Notes under the pieces: generated by a model
Told to the model about the DNA's origin: nothing
The model's database searches: none
What the model saw: the letters and a program-made list of their open reading frames with translations, nothing else
Shown here: piece by piece, positions 1 through 6,043 of the stretch
How positions within the stretch are numbered: position 1 is the stretch's first letter
Layout of the letters: each line of letters begins with the position of its first letter
Position numbers and translations under genes: made by a program
NCBI GenBank assembly: GCA_964406105.1
Contig: CAYOQK010000029.1
Coordinates: forward strand, 1-14,696
DNA length: 14,696 nt
From: WGAB01 sp964406105
GTDB taxonomy: Bacteria; Hydrothermota; Hydrothermia; WGAB01
Direction: 5' to 3'

Positions 1-1
1 C

Positions 2-667
2 ATTTTGCAGGTTGAGGGTCCCTTCCAACACCTTCAGGCTGCCCGGTGGTGCTTGGTGAAACCGAAGACGAGAAGAGAGTGTGGCGGTGTATCCCGAGTT
101 TTTCAGGAACCGGCCTTGGTTCAGGAACAGGGCGGAATCCGGGGCCGACAAACCCCCCTGGGCAAGCAGGAAGGTGGCCCCCGAATGGTTGATGAACAGG
201 GAGTCCAAGTTTATCCCGATCGTGGAGTATTTTTCAAAGGTGCCGAAGTTCTCAAAGACGCCGTGAAGAGTTGCCGCCGTAACGTTGGCGAAGACGAACC
301 GACCGGAGTTGTGGATCCCCTGGTGAACTGTGAGTAGTTCTCCGCTCTTCCACACCACGGTTGCACCCTCGTGGATCAGGAGATAGGCGATCTCCACGGA
401 GCCATTGATGACCACCGAGTCCCCGGCCATCAGGATCACTGTATCGGTTGCACTGGGATAGGGAGGAGTGCCGTTACATAGGACCTCGCCCCAATTATTG
501 GCGGTAAGGTTGTACTCGTTGTTCGGGCCGCACTCTCCCACCACACAGGTTTGGTACCAGTTGTGGCCACATCCTCCATGCCAGTACCATATCCGGGCAT
601 GGAGCCCTCCTGCGATCAGGGCCAACAGCAAACCCCCCAAAGCTGCCCTTCCTGCCTTCCCGAGCAT
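2..667 (-). CDS. Secreted repeat/beta-solenoid-like surface protein, N-terminal part (partial)
   Basis: The reading frame starts at an ATG whose complement is at 665-667 and stays open to the left edge (222 codons visible), so the C-terminus is missing. GGAGG (complement of 674-678) lies 6 nt upstream of the ATG. Residues 1-24 form a signal peptide: a basic start, a hydrophobic GGLLLALIAGG core and an LHA cleavage site. Next comes a Trp/Cys-rich stretch (Cys33, 41, 46, 64) with an NW...PP...DTVIL pattern, then short strand-rich repeats containing phrases such as LLIHEGATVVW, IHNSG, FENFGTF and LFLNQGRFL. This alternation of 'N-x-G' turns and short strands is typical of beta-solenoid surface proteins in Gram-negative bacteria. 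No enzymatic motif is visible. The role is unknown; export to the cell surface or outside is inferred. It is divergent from the gene at 768 and has its own promoter. Confidence 0.75.
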   Translation of the reverse strand, partial: MLGKAGRAALGGLLLALIAGGLHARIWYWHGGCGHNWYQTCVVGECGPNNEYNLTANNWGEVLCNGTPPYPSATDTVILMAGDSVVINGSVEIAYLLIHEGATVVWKSGELLTVHQGIHNSGRFVFANVTAATLHGVFENFGTFEKYSTIGINLDSLFINHSGATFLLAQGGLSAPDSALFLNQGRFLKNSGYTATLSSRLRFHQAPPGSLKVLEGTLNLQN

Positions 668-695
668 TTTCCGCCTCCTGTGGTTGCCTCCTTAA

Positions 696-725
696 GTTAT
701 AGGCCTGGAAAGCGAAGGAAGTCAA
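696..725 (-). promoter_or_regulatory. Sigma70-type promoter for the secreted protein at 2-667
   Basis: On the minus strand, TTGACT (complement of 720-725) is followed after 18 nt by TATAAC (complement of 696-701). Both boxes are close to the TTGACA/TATAAT consensus. The expected transcript start is near 689, leaving a leader of about 20 nt that carries the Shine-Dalgarno at 674-678. A second GGAGG (complement of 687-691) would lie right at the transcript start. Confidence 0.7.
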
Positions 726-732
726 GGGAATC

Positions 733-761
733 TTGCAATCCTCAGGGTTTTCGTGCACAAT
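733..761 (+). promoter_or_regulatory. Possible weak promoter for the plus-strand gene run
   Basis: TTGCAA (733-738) and CACAAT (756-761) are separated by 17 nt. Each matches the sigma70 consensus at 4 of 6 positions. The start of transcription would fall near 768, almost at the ATG, implying a very short or absent leader. Tentative: the plus genes need a promoter here or further downstream, and this is the best candidate in the 100-nt divergent gap. Confidence 0.25.
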
Positions 762-767
762 GGAAGC

Positions 768-1100
768 ATGTGGCTCGCAATGATTTTGGCCTTGCCGTTC
801 TTTGGTTCTACGCCCTCCCTATCGCAGGTAGGGCTTTGGCAGCCCCGATATTCCTTCTACGCTGGATACTCCTCCGCCTTTGGCAGCTTGGTGGGATCCC
901 GCTTGGAATGGCAGCGGACAGACCAAGGCATCGGTTTTGCCCTTTCCCTGTGGCACACAGATCGGGCCACTTACGGAGGGTTTGACTTAACCGTTCAACG
1001 AGCGTTCCTGGGGGGAGTATGGGGGCTCCAGGTCCACTACTTGCGTTCCCTGGATACCCCGAGGCTGAGGGCCGGGCCCCGGGGGTTCCTGGGTCCCTGA
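768..1100 (+). CDS. Short secreted, beta-barrel-like hypothetical protein
   Basis: A 110-residue product if the ATG at 768 is used; an in-frame GTG at 753 is possible, and neither has a strong Shine-Dalgarno. The N-terminus (MWLAMILALPFF) is a signal-peptide-like hydrophobic stretch. The rest has alternating aromatic/polar strands (YSFYAGYSSAFG, LVGSRLEWQR, IGFALSLWH, GGFDLTVQRAF, VWGLQVHYLR) of the kind seen in outer-membrane barrels. There is room for only about four strands and the C-terminus ends in a Gly/Pro/Arg-rich tail rather than a closing strand, so this may be the remnant of a longer barrel gene. It lies 45 nt before the MBL-fold gene. No function can be assigned. It could also be a non-functional ORF, although no competing frame is convincing here. 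Confidence 0.5.
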   Translation: MWLAMILALPFFGSTPSLSQVGLWQPRYSFYAGYSSAFGSLVGSRLEWQRTDQGIGFALSLWHTDRATYGGFDLTVQRAFLGGVWGLQVHYLRSLDTPRLRAGPRGFLGP

Positions 1101-1145
1101 GCGGAGGCGTTCTCACTGATCCTTTTGACAAGAGGGAGGGTTTCC

Positions 1146-1961
1146 ATGGAGTTTAAAATCGGGCGGTTCACCTTTTGGCATTTTCAAACTCACCGGTTTG
1201 CACTGGACGGGGGAGCCATGTTTGGCGTGGTGCCCCGTGTTCTTTGGGAGAAAAAGATCCCTCCTGACGAAAAGAACCGCATTCCCATGGGCACCAACCT
1301 GCTCCTGGTGAAAACCGAAAAGGATCTCGTATTGGTGGACACGGGCTTGGGGGAACGGTGGGACGACAAGGGAAGGTCCATTTACGCCATTGAACCCCAA
1401 GACCCGTGGCAGCACCTTCCCTATGGTCCGGAGGATGTGACGGCTGTGATCCTCACCCACTTACATTTTGATCATGCCCGAGGAGCCGTGAACCGAGACC
1501 TCCAACCGGCCTTCCCCCGAGCCCAGTACTTTGTACAGCGCGATGACTTTTACGAGGCACTGCATCCCAACGAGCGAAACCGGGCCTCCTACTCCTCGGA
1601 CGATTTCCTACCCTTGGGGAAGGCTTTGCATCTGCTTCATGGGGACCAAGAAGTGTTGCCCGGGGTGTTTGTGATCAAAACCGCAGGGCACACGGCGGGG
1701 CACCAAATTGTGCGGTTTGACACCGGAGAACGGGAGGTGTACTTCGTAGCCGACTTCATCCCCACCATCCACCACGCTGCCCTGCCTTACATCATGGCCT
1801 ACGACCTGTACCCCATGGAGAGTTTGAGGAAAAGGAAGGAGTTGTACCCCCTTTTCATGGAACGGGAAGCCCTGTTGGTGTTTGAACACGATGCGGAACC
1901 CCGTCAGGGTTTTTTGACCTTTGACGGGAAGCGCCATAGCGTTCGGCTTTTTGAACCTTAG
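1146..1961 (+). CDS. MBL-fold metallo-hydrolase (lactonase-like)
   Basis: A 271-residue metallo-beta-lactamase-fold hydrolase. The ATG at 1146 is chosen over an upstream TTG (1125) because GGGAGGG (1134-1140) lies 5 nt before it. The metal site is complete: THLHFDH gives His105, His107, Asp109 and His110; GHTAGH (181-186) gives the next His; VADF supplies Asp203; FEHD supplies His248. The pattern and length fit the quorum-quenching-lactonase-like and related small-molecule hydrolase branches of the superfamily, which bind two metals. There is no signal peptide, so it is probably cytosolic. Substrate cannot be read from sequence. It leads the polyamine genes and its stop codon overlaps the Shine-Dalgarno of the next gene, so co-expression is likely. 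A role in polyamine metabolism is only guilt by association. Confidence 0.88.
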   Translation: MEFKIGRFTFWHFQTHRFALDGGAMFGVVPRVLWEKKIPPDEKNRIPMGTNLLLVKTEKDLVLVDTGLGERWDDKGRSIYAIEPQDPWQHLPYGPEDVTAVILTHLHFDHARGAVNRDLQPAFPRAQYFVQRDDFYEALHPNERNRASYSSDDFLPLGKALHLLHGDQEVLPGVFVIKTAGHTAGHQIVRFDTGEREVYFVADFIPTIHHAALPYIMAYDLYPMESLRKRKELYPLFMEREALLVFEHDAEPRQGFLTFDGKRHSVRLFEP

Positions 1962-1971
1962 GAGGTGGAAC

Positions 1972-2589
1972 ATGGCAAAGACAACCTTTGCCGAGGAGAT
2001 CTATCTGAGGGCCCTTACGGGTCGGATCATCGGCGAGCAGATGGTAGCAGAGTACAGCAAGGTGGCCTTTGTGTCGCCAAAGAACATCATTTGCTGCGCC
2101 ATCAGTGCGGCAGCCGAGGCGGCTTACGTTATCCGCACCGGGGCCCGAGCAGCCCACTTCATCGCTGATCCGGACAACCTGACCCACATGGCTCGGGAGA
2201 TCCAGAAATTCGGTCCCGAGGCCGTGGTGTTGATGTTCGGTGGTGAAACCCCCATTGAGGAAACCACCCGCCTTTTTATTAACACCCTTAAGGCCTTCGC
2301 CCATGAGGGGCTGGAGGCCGATCTGGTGGTGCACGTGCGGATCTTCGCCGCCGGTGGCTTACAGCAAGCTGTGCAGGATCCAGAGATCTTGAACTTCCTG
2401 AGCCGCAACGACATCTATGTGTACACCGCCGACCTGGACCGGGGGCTGTTCATCTACAACAGCCTGCACATTGAGCGGGATGGCAGTTTCCATCTCCACC
2501 GCATTGCCGAGTTCCCGGTTACTGTGGAACACGCGGACCTCTTAAACCGGTCGCTGCGGGACAAAACCCTGCAATGGGTGGATCTCTGA
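1972..2589 (+). CDS. Unrecognised cytosolic alpha/beta protein heading the polyamine genes
   Basis: A 205-residue protein I do not recognise. The start is well defined: AGGAGG (1960-1965, in a longer AGGAGGTGG) lies 6 nt before the ATG, one of the strongest Shine-Dalgarno sites in the window. The sequence alternates hydrophobic strands and helices (VAFVSP 31-36, IICCAISAAAEAAYVI 39-54, AAHFIADP 60-67, AVVLMFGGETP 84-94, ADLVVHVRIFAAGG 117-129, DIYVYTADLDRG 147-158), consistent with a soluble Rossmann-like or related fold. Paired Cys41-Cys42, the MFGGE segment, H121 and the HLHR stretch (174-177) are possible functional sites. There is no signal peptide or membrane segment. It is not SpeD: no HTWPE-type motif or processing site is seen. 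Its stop overlaps the ATG of the first aminopropyltransferase (TGATG at 2587-2591), which suggests tight coupling and a related job. Confidence 0.85.
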   Translation: MAKTTFAEEIYLRALTGRIIGEQMVAEYSKVAFVSPKNIICCAISAAAEAAYVIRTGARAAHFIADPDNLTHMAREIQKFGPEAVVLMFGGETPIEETTRLFINTLKAFAHEGLEADLVVHVRIFAAGGLQQAVQDPEILNFLSRNDIYVYTADLDRGLFIYNSLHIERDGSFHLHRIAEFPVTVEHADLLNRSLRDKTLQWVDL

Positions 2590-3500
2590 TGGAAGGCCTG
2601 AAGTTCGTAGAGACCTTTACCCCGTATCTGCAATACGTGCACAGCGTGAAGGAGGTGGTGTTCCACGGTCGCAGCCGGTTCCAACAGGTGGACATTCTGG
2701 ATCTCCATATCTTCGGCCGCACCCTGTTTTTGGACAACAAGATCCAGTCGGCTGAGGTGGATGAGTACATCTACCACGAGAGTCTGGTGCTCCCAGGGCT
2801 TGTGACCGTGGGCCGGCCTCGGCGGGTCCTCATTCTGGGAGGAGGAGAAGGCGCCACCCTGCGTGATGTCCTGCGATTCCCCTTTGTGGAACGCGCAGTG
2901 ATGGTGGACATTGACGGGGAACTGGTAGACCTGGCAAAGCGGTACCTAAAGCCTTGGCACCAAGGAGCCTTTGAGGATTCCAGAACCGAACTCATCATTG
3001 ATGACGCTCGGCGGTACGTGTTTGAAACCCGGGAGACCTTTGATCTGATCCTGAGCGACCTCACAGAGCCCGTGGAGGGTGGCCCCTCCCGTATGCTGTT
3101 TACCCTGGAATTCTACCAGAGGCTCCGGGAAATCCTCACCGACGGCGGGGTGTTGGTGGTGCAGTCCGGCAGCGCTGACCCTACCTATCTGGAGTTCTTC
3201 GCTTCCCTTGTGCGGACACTGGAAGAGGTGTTCCCCACGGTGAGGCCCTATTGGGCCTTCGTGTACTCCTTCCAGTCGCCCTGGGCTTTCACCCTGGCAT
3301 CCTTAGGACGCGACCCCCTGAAAGTTCCGGAATCAGAGATCCAACAGGTGCTCAGCGAGGCGGGCTCTGGATCCCGGTTCCGGTATTACCACGCCGGCCT
3401 ACATCACGCCATGTTCGCCCTGCCGGGCTATGTGCACGATGCCCTGAAAACACAAGGAAGGGTGCTGACGGATGAGAACCCCTTTGTTTGGGAAGCCTGA
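2589..3500 (+). CDS. speE: Aminopropyltransferase 1 (Thermus/thermospermine-synthase-like)
   Basis: A 303-residue spermidine-synthase-family enzyme, which transfers an aminopropyl group from decarboxylated AdoMet to an amine. Visible: the N-terminal beta domain; the YHE segment near 62-64; the cofactor loop GGGEGATLRDVLR (84-96); the acidic strand-end MVDIDGELVDLAKRYL (105-120); DDAR (138-141); and the catalytic loop DLTEPVEGGP (157-166). The KPWHQGAFED and PVEGGP segments resemble thermospermine synthases (ACL5 type) and the Thermus enzyme acting on agmatine or triamines, rather than classical putrescine-specific SpeE. Oddity: the second catalytic-loop acid, normally Asp, is Glu160. The start at 2589 overlaps the previous stop; an in-frame ATG at 2574 would add five residues. 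It overlaps the decarboxylase gene by 29 nt. The exact acceptor (agmatine, putrescine or spermidine) cannot be settled from sequence. Confidence 0.92.
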   Translation: MEGLKFVETFTPYLQYVHSVKEVVFHGRSRFQQVDILDLHIFGRTLFLDNKIQSAEVDEYIYHESLVLPGLVTVGRPRRVLILGGGEGATLRDVLRFPFVERAVMVDIDGELVDLAKRYLKPWHQGAFEDSRTELIIDDARRYVFETRETFDLILSDLTEPVEGGPSRMLFTLEFYQRLREILTDGGVLVVQSGSADPTYLEFFASLVRTLEEVFPTVRPYWAFVYSFQSPWAFTLASLGRDPLKVPESEIQQVLSEAGSGSRFRYYHAGLHHAMFALPGYVHDALKTQGRVLTDENPFVWEA

Positions 3501-3948
3501 GCACTTCTTGATCACCGCTGGCCTGGGCACAGGGCACACCGACCTCACGGCCTTTGATGCCGCGCTCCTGAAGGCAGGGGTGGGCAACTATAACCTGCTG
3601 AAGGTATCGTCCATTGTACCTGCGGAAGCCCGTCAAGAGGCCCGTGTAACCCTGCCGTTGGGGTCCTTGCTGCCCATCGCCTACGGAAGCACCTGCACAG
3701 CAGAACCTGGAGTTCGGGTTACCGCTGCCGTTTCTCTGGCACTGCCCACCGAGGGCGAGGTGGGGGTCATCATGGAGTATTCGGGGAACTTGCCCGAGGA
3801 CGAAGCGCGGTTGCTGGTGCGCCGAATGGCAGTAGAGGCTTTGGAAATCCGCGGCACTCGGCCCCGACTGGTCCTGGTGGAATCGGCTTCTGGCATCGCC
3901 GAGAACGGCCTGTGGACTTGTGCCTTCGCCGGCGTGGCCCTGTGGTAA
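3472..3948 (+). CDS. pdaD: Pyruvoyl-dependent arginine decarboxylase
   Basis: A 158-residue proenzyme of the PvlArgDC family, which converts arginine to agmatine plus CO2 using a covalently bound pyruvoyl group instead of PLP. The self-processing motif LLKVSSIVP (42-50) is intact. By analogy with the Methanocaldococcus jannaschii enzyme, cleavage falls between Ser46 and Ser47 and Ser47 becomes the pyruvoyl group. Glu102 in MEYSG matches the family's catalytic glutamate. GSTCTAEPG (72-80) and the ESASGI...W segment near the C-terminus are also typical. The length matches the family. The start ATG lies inside the end of the upstream gene, preceded by a GAAGGG-type Shine-Dalgarno 9 nt away. The gene stands 4 nt before the second aminopropyltransferase. 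The family is best known from archaea, with scattered bacterial members. Confidence 0.95.
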   Translation: MRTPLFGKPEHFLITAGLGTGHTDLTAFDAALLKAGVGNYNLLKVSSIVPAEARQEARVTLPLGSLLPIAYGSTCTAEPGVRVTAAVSLALPTEGEVGVIMEYSGNLPEDEARLLVRRMAVEALEIRGTRPRLVLVESASGIAENGLWTCAFAGVALW

Positions 3949-3952
3949 TGCC

Positions 3953-4771
3953 ATGCTGGAGTACCGCGAGTTTCATAAACGGGGAAGTGGCCTGTTCCTG
4001 CGCCTGAAGGGGGTGCTCTACACCCACCAAAGCCCGTATCAGCGGATTGAGGTGCTGGACACCGAGGACTTCGGCCGCATGCTGGCCCTGGACGGTCTGG
4101 TGATGACCACCGAGGCCGATGAGTTCTATTACCACGAGATGCTGGTACACCCTGGGGCCGTGTTGGCCCCGCAACTCCAACAGGTGCTGATCATCGGAGG
4201 GGGCGACGGGGGTACCCTCCGCGAAGCGGCGAAATACCCGGAACCCCAGCGTTTGGTTATGGTGGAGCTGGACGAGGCTGTGGTTCGGGTGGCCCAGAGG
4301 TACCTGCCCAGTTTGGCCCGTGCCTTTGACGATCCTCGCTTAGATCTGCGGTTCATGGACGGCGCCCAGTACTTGGAAAGCACCGAGGAGACCTTTGATC
4401 TGATTCTGGTGGACTCGCCCGACCCCATTGGCCCTGCAGAGGTGCTTTTCTCGGAGTCCTTCTATGCCCGGGTGCGAGACCGTCTCCGCCCCCAGGGCAT
4501 CTTGGTGGCCCAAACCGAATCGCCGGTGTACCACCGCGACCTCATTGAAGCCACGGCACGTCGCCTCCGGGCCCTGTTTCCCACAGTGCTCTTCTACACG
4601 GCACCTGTGCCCACCTACCCCTCAGGGTTTTGGTCCTTTGCCCTGGCCACCCACCTCCCCCGCCAGGAACTCCGGCCTCGTAGGCCCGCCCCGGAGGGGC
4701 TGAAATGGTTCCACACCGGGATGATTCCTGCGGTGTTTGACGCCGTCCCGGCCTTCATGAAACAGCCATGA
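3953..4771 (+). CDS. speE: Spermidine synthase (aminopropyltransferase 2, classical type)
   Basis: A 272-residue second member of the spermidine synthase family. Motifs: EFYYHEM (57-63), the decarboxylated-AdoMet loop GGGDGGTLRE (82-91), VELDE (104-108), DGAQY (136-140), the catalytic loop DSPDP with both acids present (Asp154, Asp157), QTESP (187-191), and PTYPSGFWSFA (220-230). The last is the hallmark of classical bacterial and eukaryotic spermidine synthases binding a diamine. It therefore differs clearly from the first copy at 2589. It starts 4 nt after the decarboxylase stop. The ATG at 3953 is chosen; in-frame upstream codons would lie inside the decarboxylase gene. Its last codons overlap the ureohydrolase start (ATGA at 4768-4771). 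Product is probably spermidine from putrescine, although agmatine as acceptor is also possible given the neighbours. Confidence 0.94.
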   Translation: MLEYREFHKRGSGLFLRLKGVLYTHQSPYQRIEVLDTEDFGRMLALDGLVMTTEADEFYYHEMLVHPGAVLAPQLQQVLIIGGGDGGTLREAAKYPEPQRLVMVELDEAVVRVAQRYLPSLARAFDDPRLDLRFMDGAQYLESTEETFDLILVDSPDPIGPAEVLFSESFYARVRDRLRPQGILVAQTESPVYHRDLIEATARRLRALFPTVLFYTAPVPTYPSGFWSFALATHLPRQELRPRRPAPEGLKWFHTGMIPAVFDAVPAFMKQP

Positions 4772-5565
4772 GGATCCACTTGATGGGGCTCGCTTACGAA
4801 GGGCCCGAGGATTTTTTGAAGGGCACAGCCATGGCTCCCTCCCGGCTCCGTTGGGCCATGGAGTCCATTGAAGACTACAGCGTGTACCAACGGCGTTTGG
4901 TGCCCCGATACCAGGACCATGGCGACGTGTACCCCGAGGGAGCCACCCCGGAGGCGCGACTCCAAAGCCTCACGCAACAAGTCGCCTCTCGGCTCCGCCC
5001 GGGGGAACGGTGGTTGTTCTTGGGAGGCGATCACGCTGTGACCTATGCCACCGTTGCCGCCCTTTTGCCCTTGTATCCCCAACTCACGGTGGTTCACCTG
5101 GACGCTCACCTGGATCGCCGTGAGACCTTTGAGGGCAACCGCTGGTCGCACGCCACCGTGATGAAACGCCTCCAGGACCTCTTGGGAGACCCCCATCGGA
5201 TCCACACCCTGGGGTACCGGTCACGGGCGCCCGAAGAGCCAGAAGAAGGGGTTCCGTTCCAGGTTTTAGAGCCCCTACGCCAACTTCTTCCCCAGTTGCG
5301 GTTCCCAGTGTATCTCACCCTGGACCTGGACGTGCTGGATCCCTCGGAGTTCCCAGCCGTGGGGAATCCCGAGCCGGGTGGCATCACGTTCCAGGAACTC
5401 CTGGAGGCGATCCAATTGCTCAAGGGCCTGCTCGTTGCCGCTGATGTCGTGGAATACAACCCCCTGGCCTCAGGGGCCCTGTTCCCCGCGGTTACCGGAG
5501 CCCTGCTGATCCGTGAGTTGTTGATCCTGTTGGATGCTCATGGAGAACCCGAGATTTCTGGGTGA
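4768..5565 (+). CDS. speB: Agmatinase-type ureohydrolase
   Basis: A 265-residue arginase/agmatinase superfamily enzyme, which hydrolyses a guanidino group to release urea. All ligands of the two-manganese site are visible: His89 in GGDHA, Asp112/His114/Asp116 in LDAHLD, and Asp186/Asp188 in LDLDVLDP. NPEPGG (200-205) and Glu229 in EYNP are also family features. SHAT (127-130) replaces the SHGT commonly seen in agmatinases. Next to an arginine decarboxylase and two aminopropyltransferases, the substrate is either agmatine (giving putrescine) or N1-aminopropylagmatine (giving spermidine directly, as known in Thermus); the sequence does not decide. The enzyme is somewhat shorter than E. coli SpeB. 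The start overlaps the previous stop by 4 nt, so translational coupling is likely, and the 3' end overlaps the next gene by 32 nt. Confidence 0.93.
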   Translation: MRIHLMGLAYEGPEDFLKGTAMAPSRLRWAMESIEDYSVYQRRLVPRYQDHGDVYPEGATPEARLQSLTQQVASRLRPGERWLFLGGDHAVTYATVAALLPLYPQLTVVHLDAHLDRRETFEGNRWSHATVMKRLQDLLGDPHRIHTLGYRSRAPEEPEEGVPFQVLEPLRQLLPQLRFPVYLTLDLDVLDPSEFPAVGNPEPGGITFQELLEAIQLLKGLLVAADVVEYNPLASGALFPAVTGALLIRELLILLDAHGEPEISG

Positions 5566-6043
5566 TGCCACTGTAGGAAAACTCGTCCGCTATCTGCGGG
5601 CCCTGGGCCTGGATGCGGCCTGGATGAACACAACCCAGCCCAATCCCTTGAAACGCCGAGCCCTTCAGGAAAACCGCATTCTGTTGACCCGGAAAGTGGC
5701 CCTTCAATCGCTCACGGCACAAGGGGTGCAGGTTCATCTGCTCACCACCGAGATCCCCTGGCAACAGGTGCGCGAGATCCTGCGCATGTACCGGCCACGG
5801 CTCCATCCCTTTAGCCGCTGCATAGAGTGCAACGTTCCCCTACAACCGGTGCCGCGGGAAGAGGCCAAAGGCCACGTGCCGTACTACACCTGGCGTACAC
5901 AACCGCGGTTTTACCGATGCCCCTCCTGCGGGCGCTTCTACTGGCCGGGTACCCATTTGCAGGCCATGGATCGCCGGTTCCAAGAGTTTTTGGGCGACCT
6001 GTATCATAAGCCCCAAAGAGTAGAAGAAGGAGGCAAGGAATGA
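5534..6043 (+). CDS. Mut7-C RNase-like domain protein with zinc ribbon
   Basis: A 169-residue protein matching the Mut7-C family (PIN-like fold named after the C-terminal part of nematode Mut-7). The N-terminal half has FLGDATVGKLVRYLRALGLD (8-27), with Asp11 at the first acidic position. RALQENRILLTRK (42-54) aligns with the usual A..E.RILLTRD motif, but the expected Asp is Lys54. The second half carries CIEC (Cys96, Cys99) and CPSC (Cys129, Cys132), a four-cysteine zinc ribbon, between which lies the YYTW...FYRC pattern common in the family. The family is widespread in archaea and thermophilic bacteria and is presumed to cleave or bind RNA, but cellular targets are poorly known. The start is ATG 5534 (ATG 5540 is possible), inside the end of speB. 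The stop overlaps the next start (ATGA). Confidence 0.85.
   Translation: MLMENPRFLGDATVGKLVRYLRALGLDAAWMNTTQPNPLKRRALQENRILLTRKVALQSLTAQGVQVHLLTTEIPWQQVREILRMYRPRLHPFSRCIECNVPLQPVPREEAKGHVPYYTWRTQPRFYRCPSCGRFYWPGTHLQAMDRRFQEFLGDLYHKPQRVEEGGKE

Noticed and set aside
1..337. Plus-strand frames near the left edge
   Set aside because: They are antisense to the minus-strand secreted protein, which has a signal peptide, Shine-Dalgarno and promoter.
1125..1154. TTGACA at 1125-1130 as a promoter -35 box for the MBL-fold gene
   Set aside because: The next -10-like sequence (TAAAAT) is 23 nt away and inside the coding region, so the spacing is wrong.
1972..2589. Idea that the unknown protein is the missing SpeD (AdoMet decarboxylase)
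   Set aside because: No HTWPE-like motif and no recognisable serine processing site; length and pattern do not fit SpeD.
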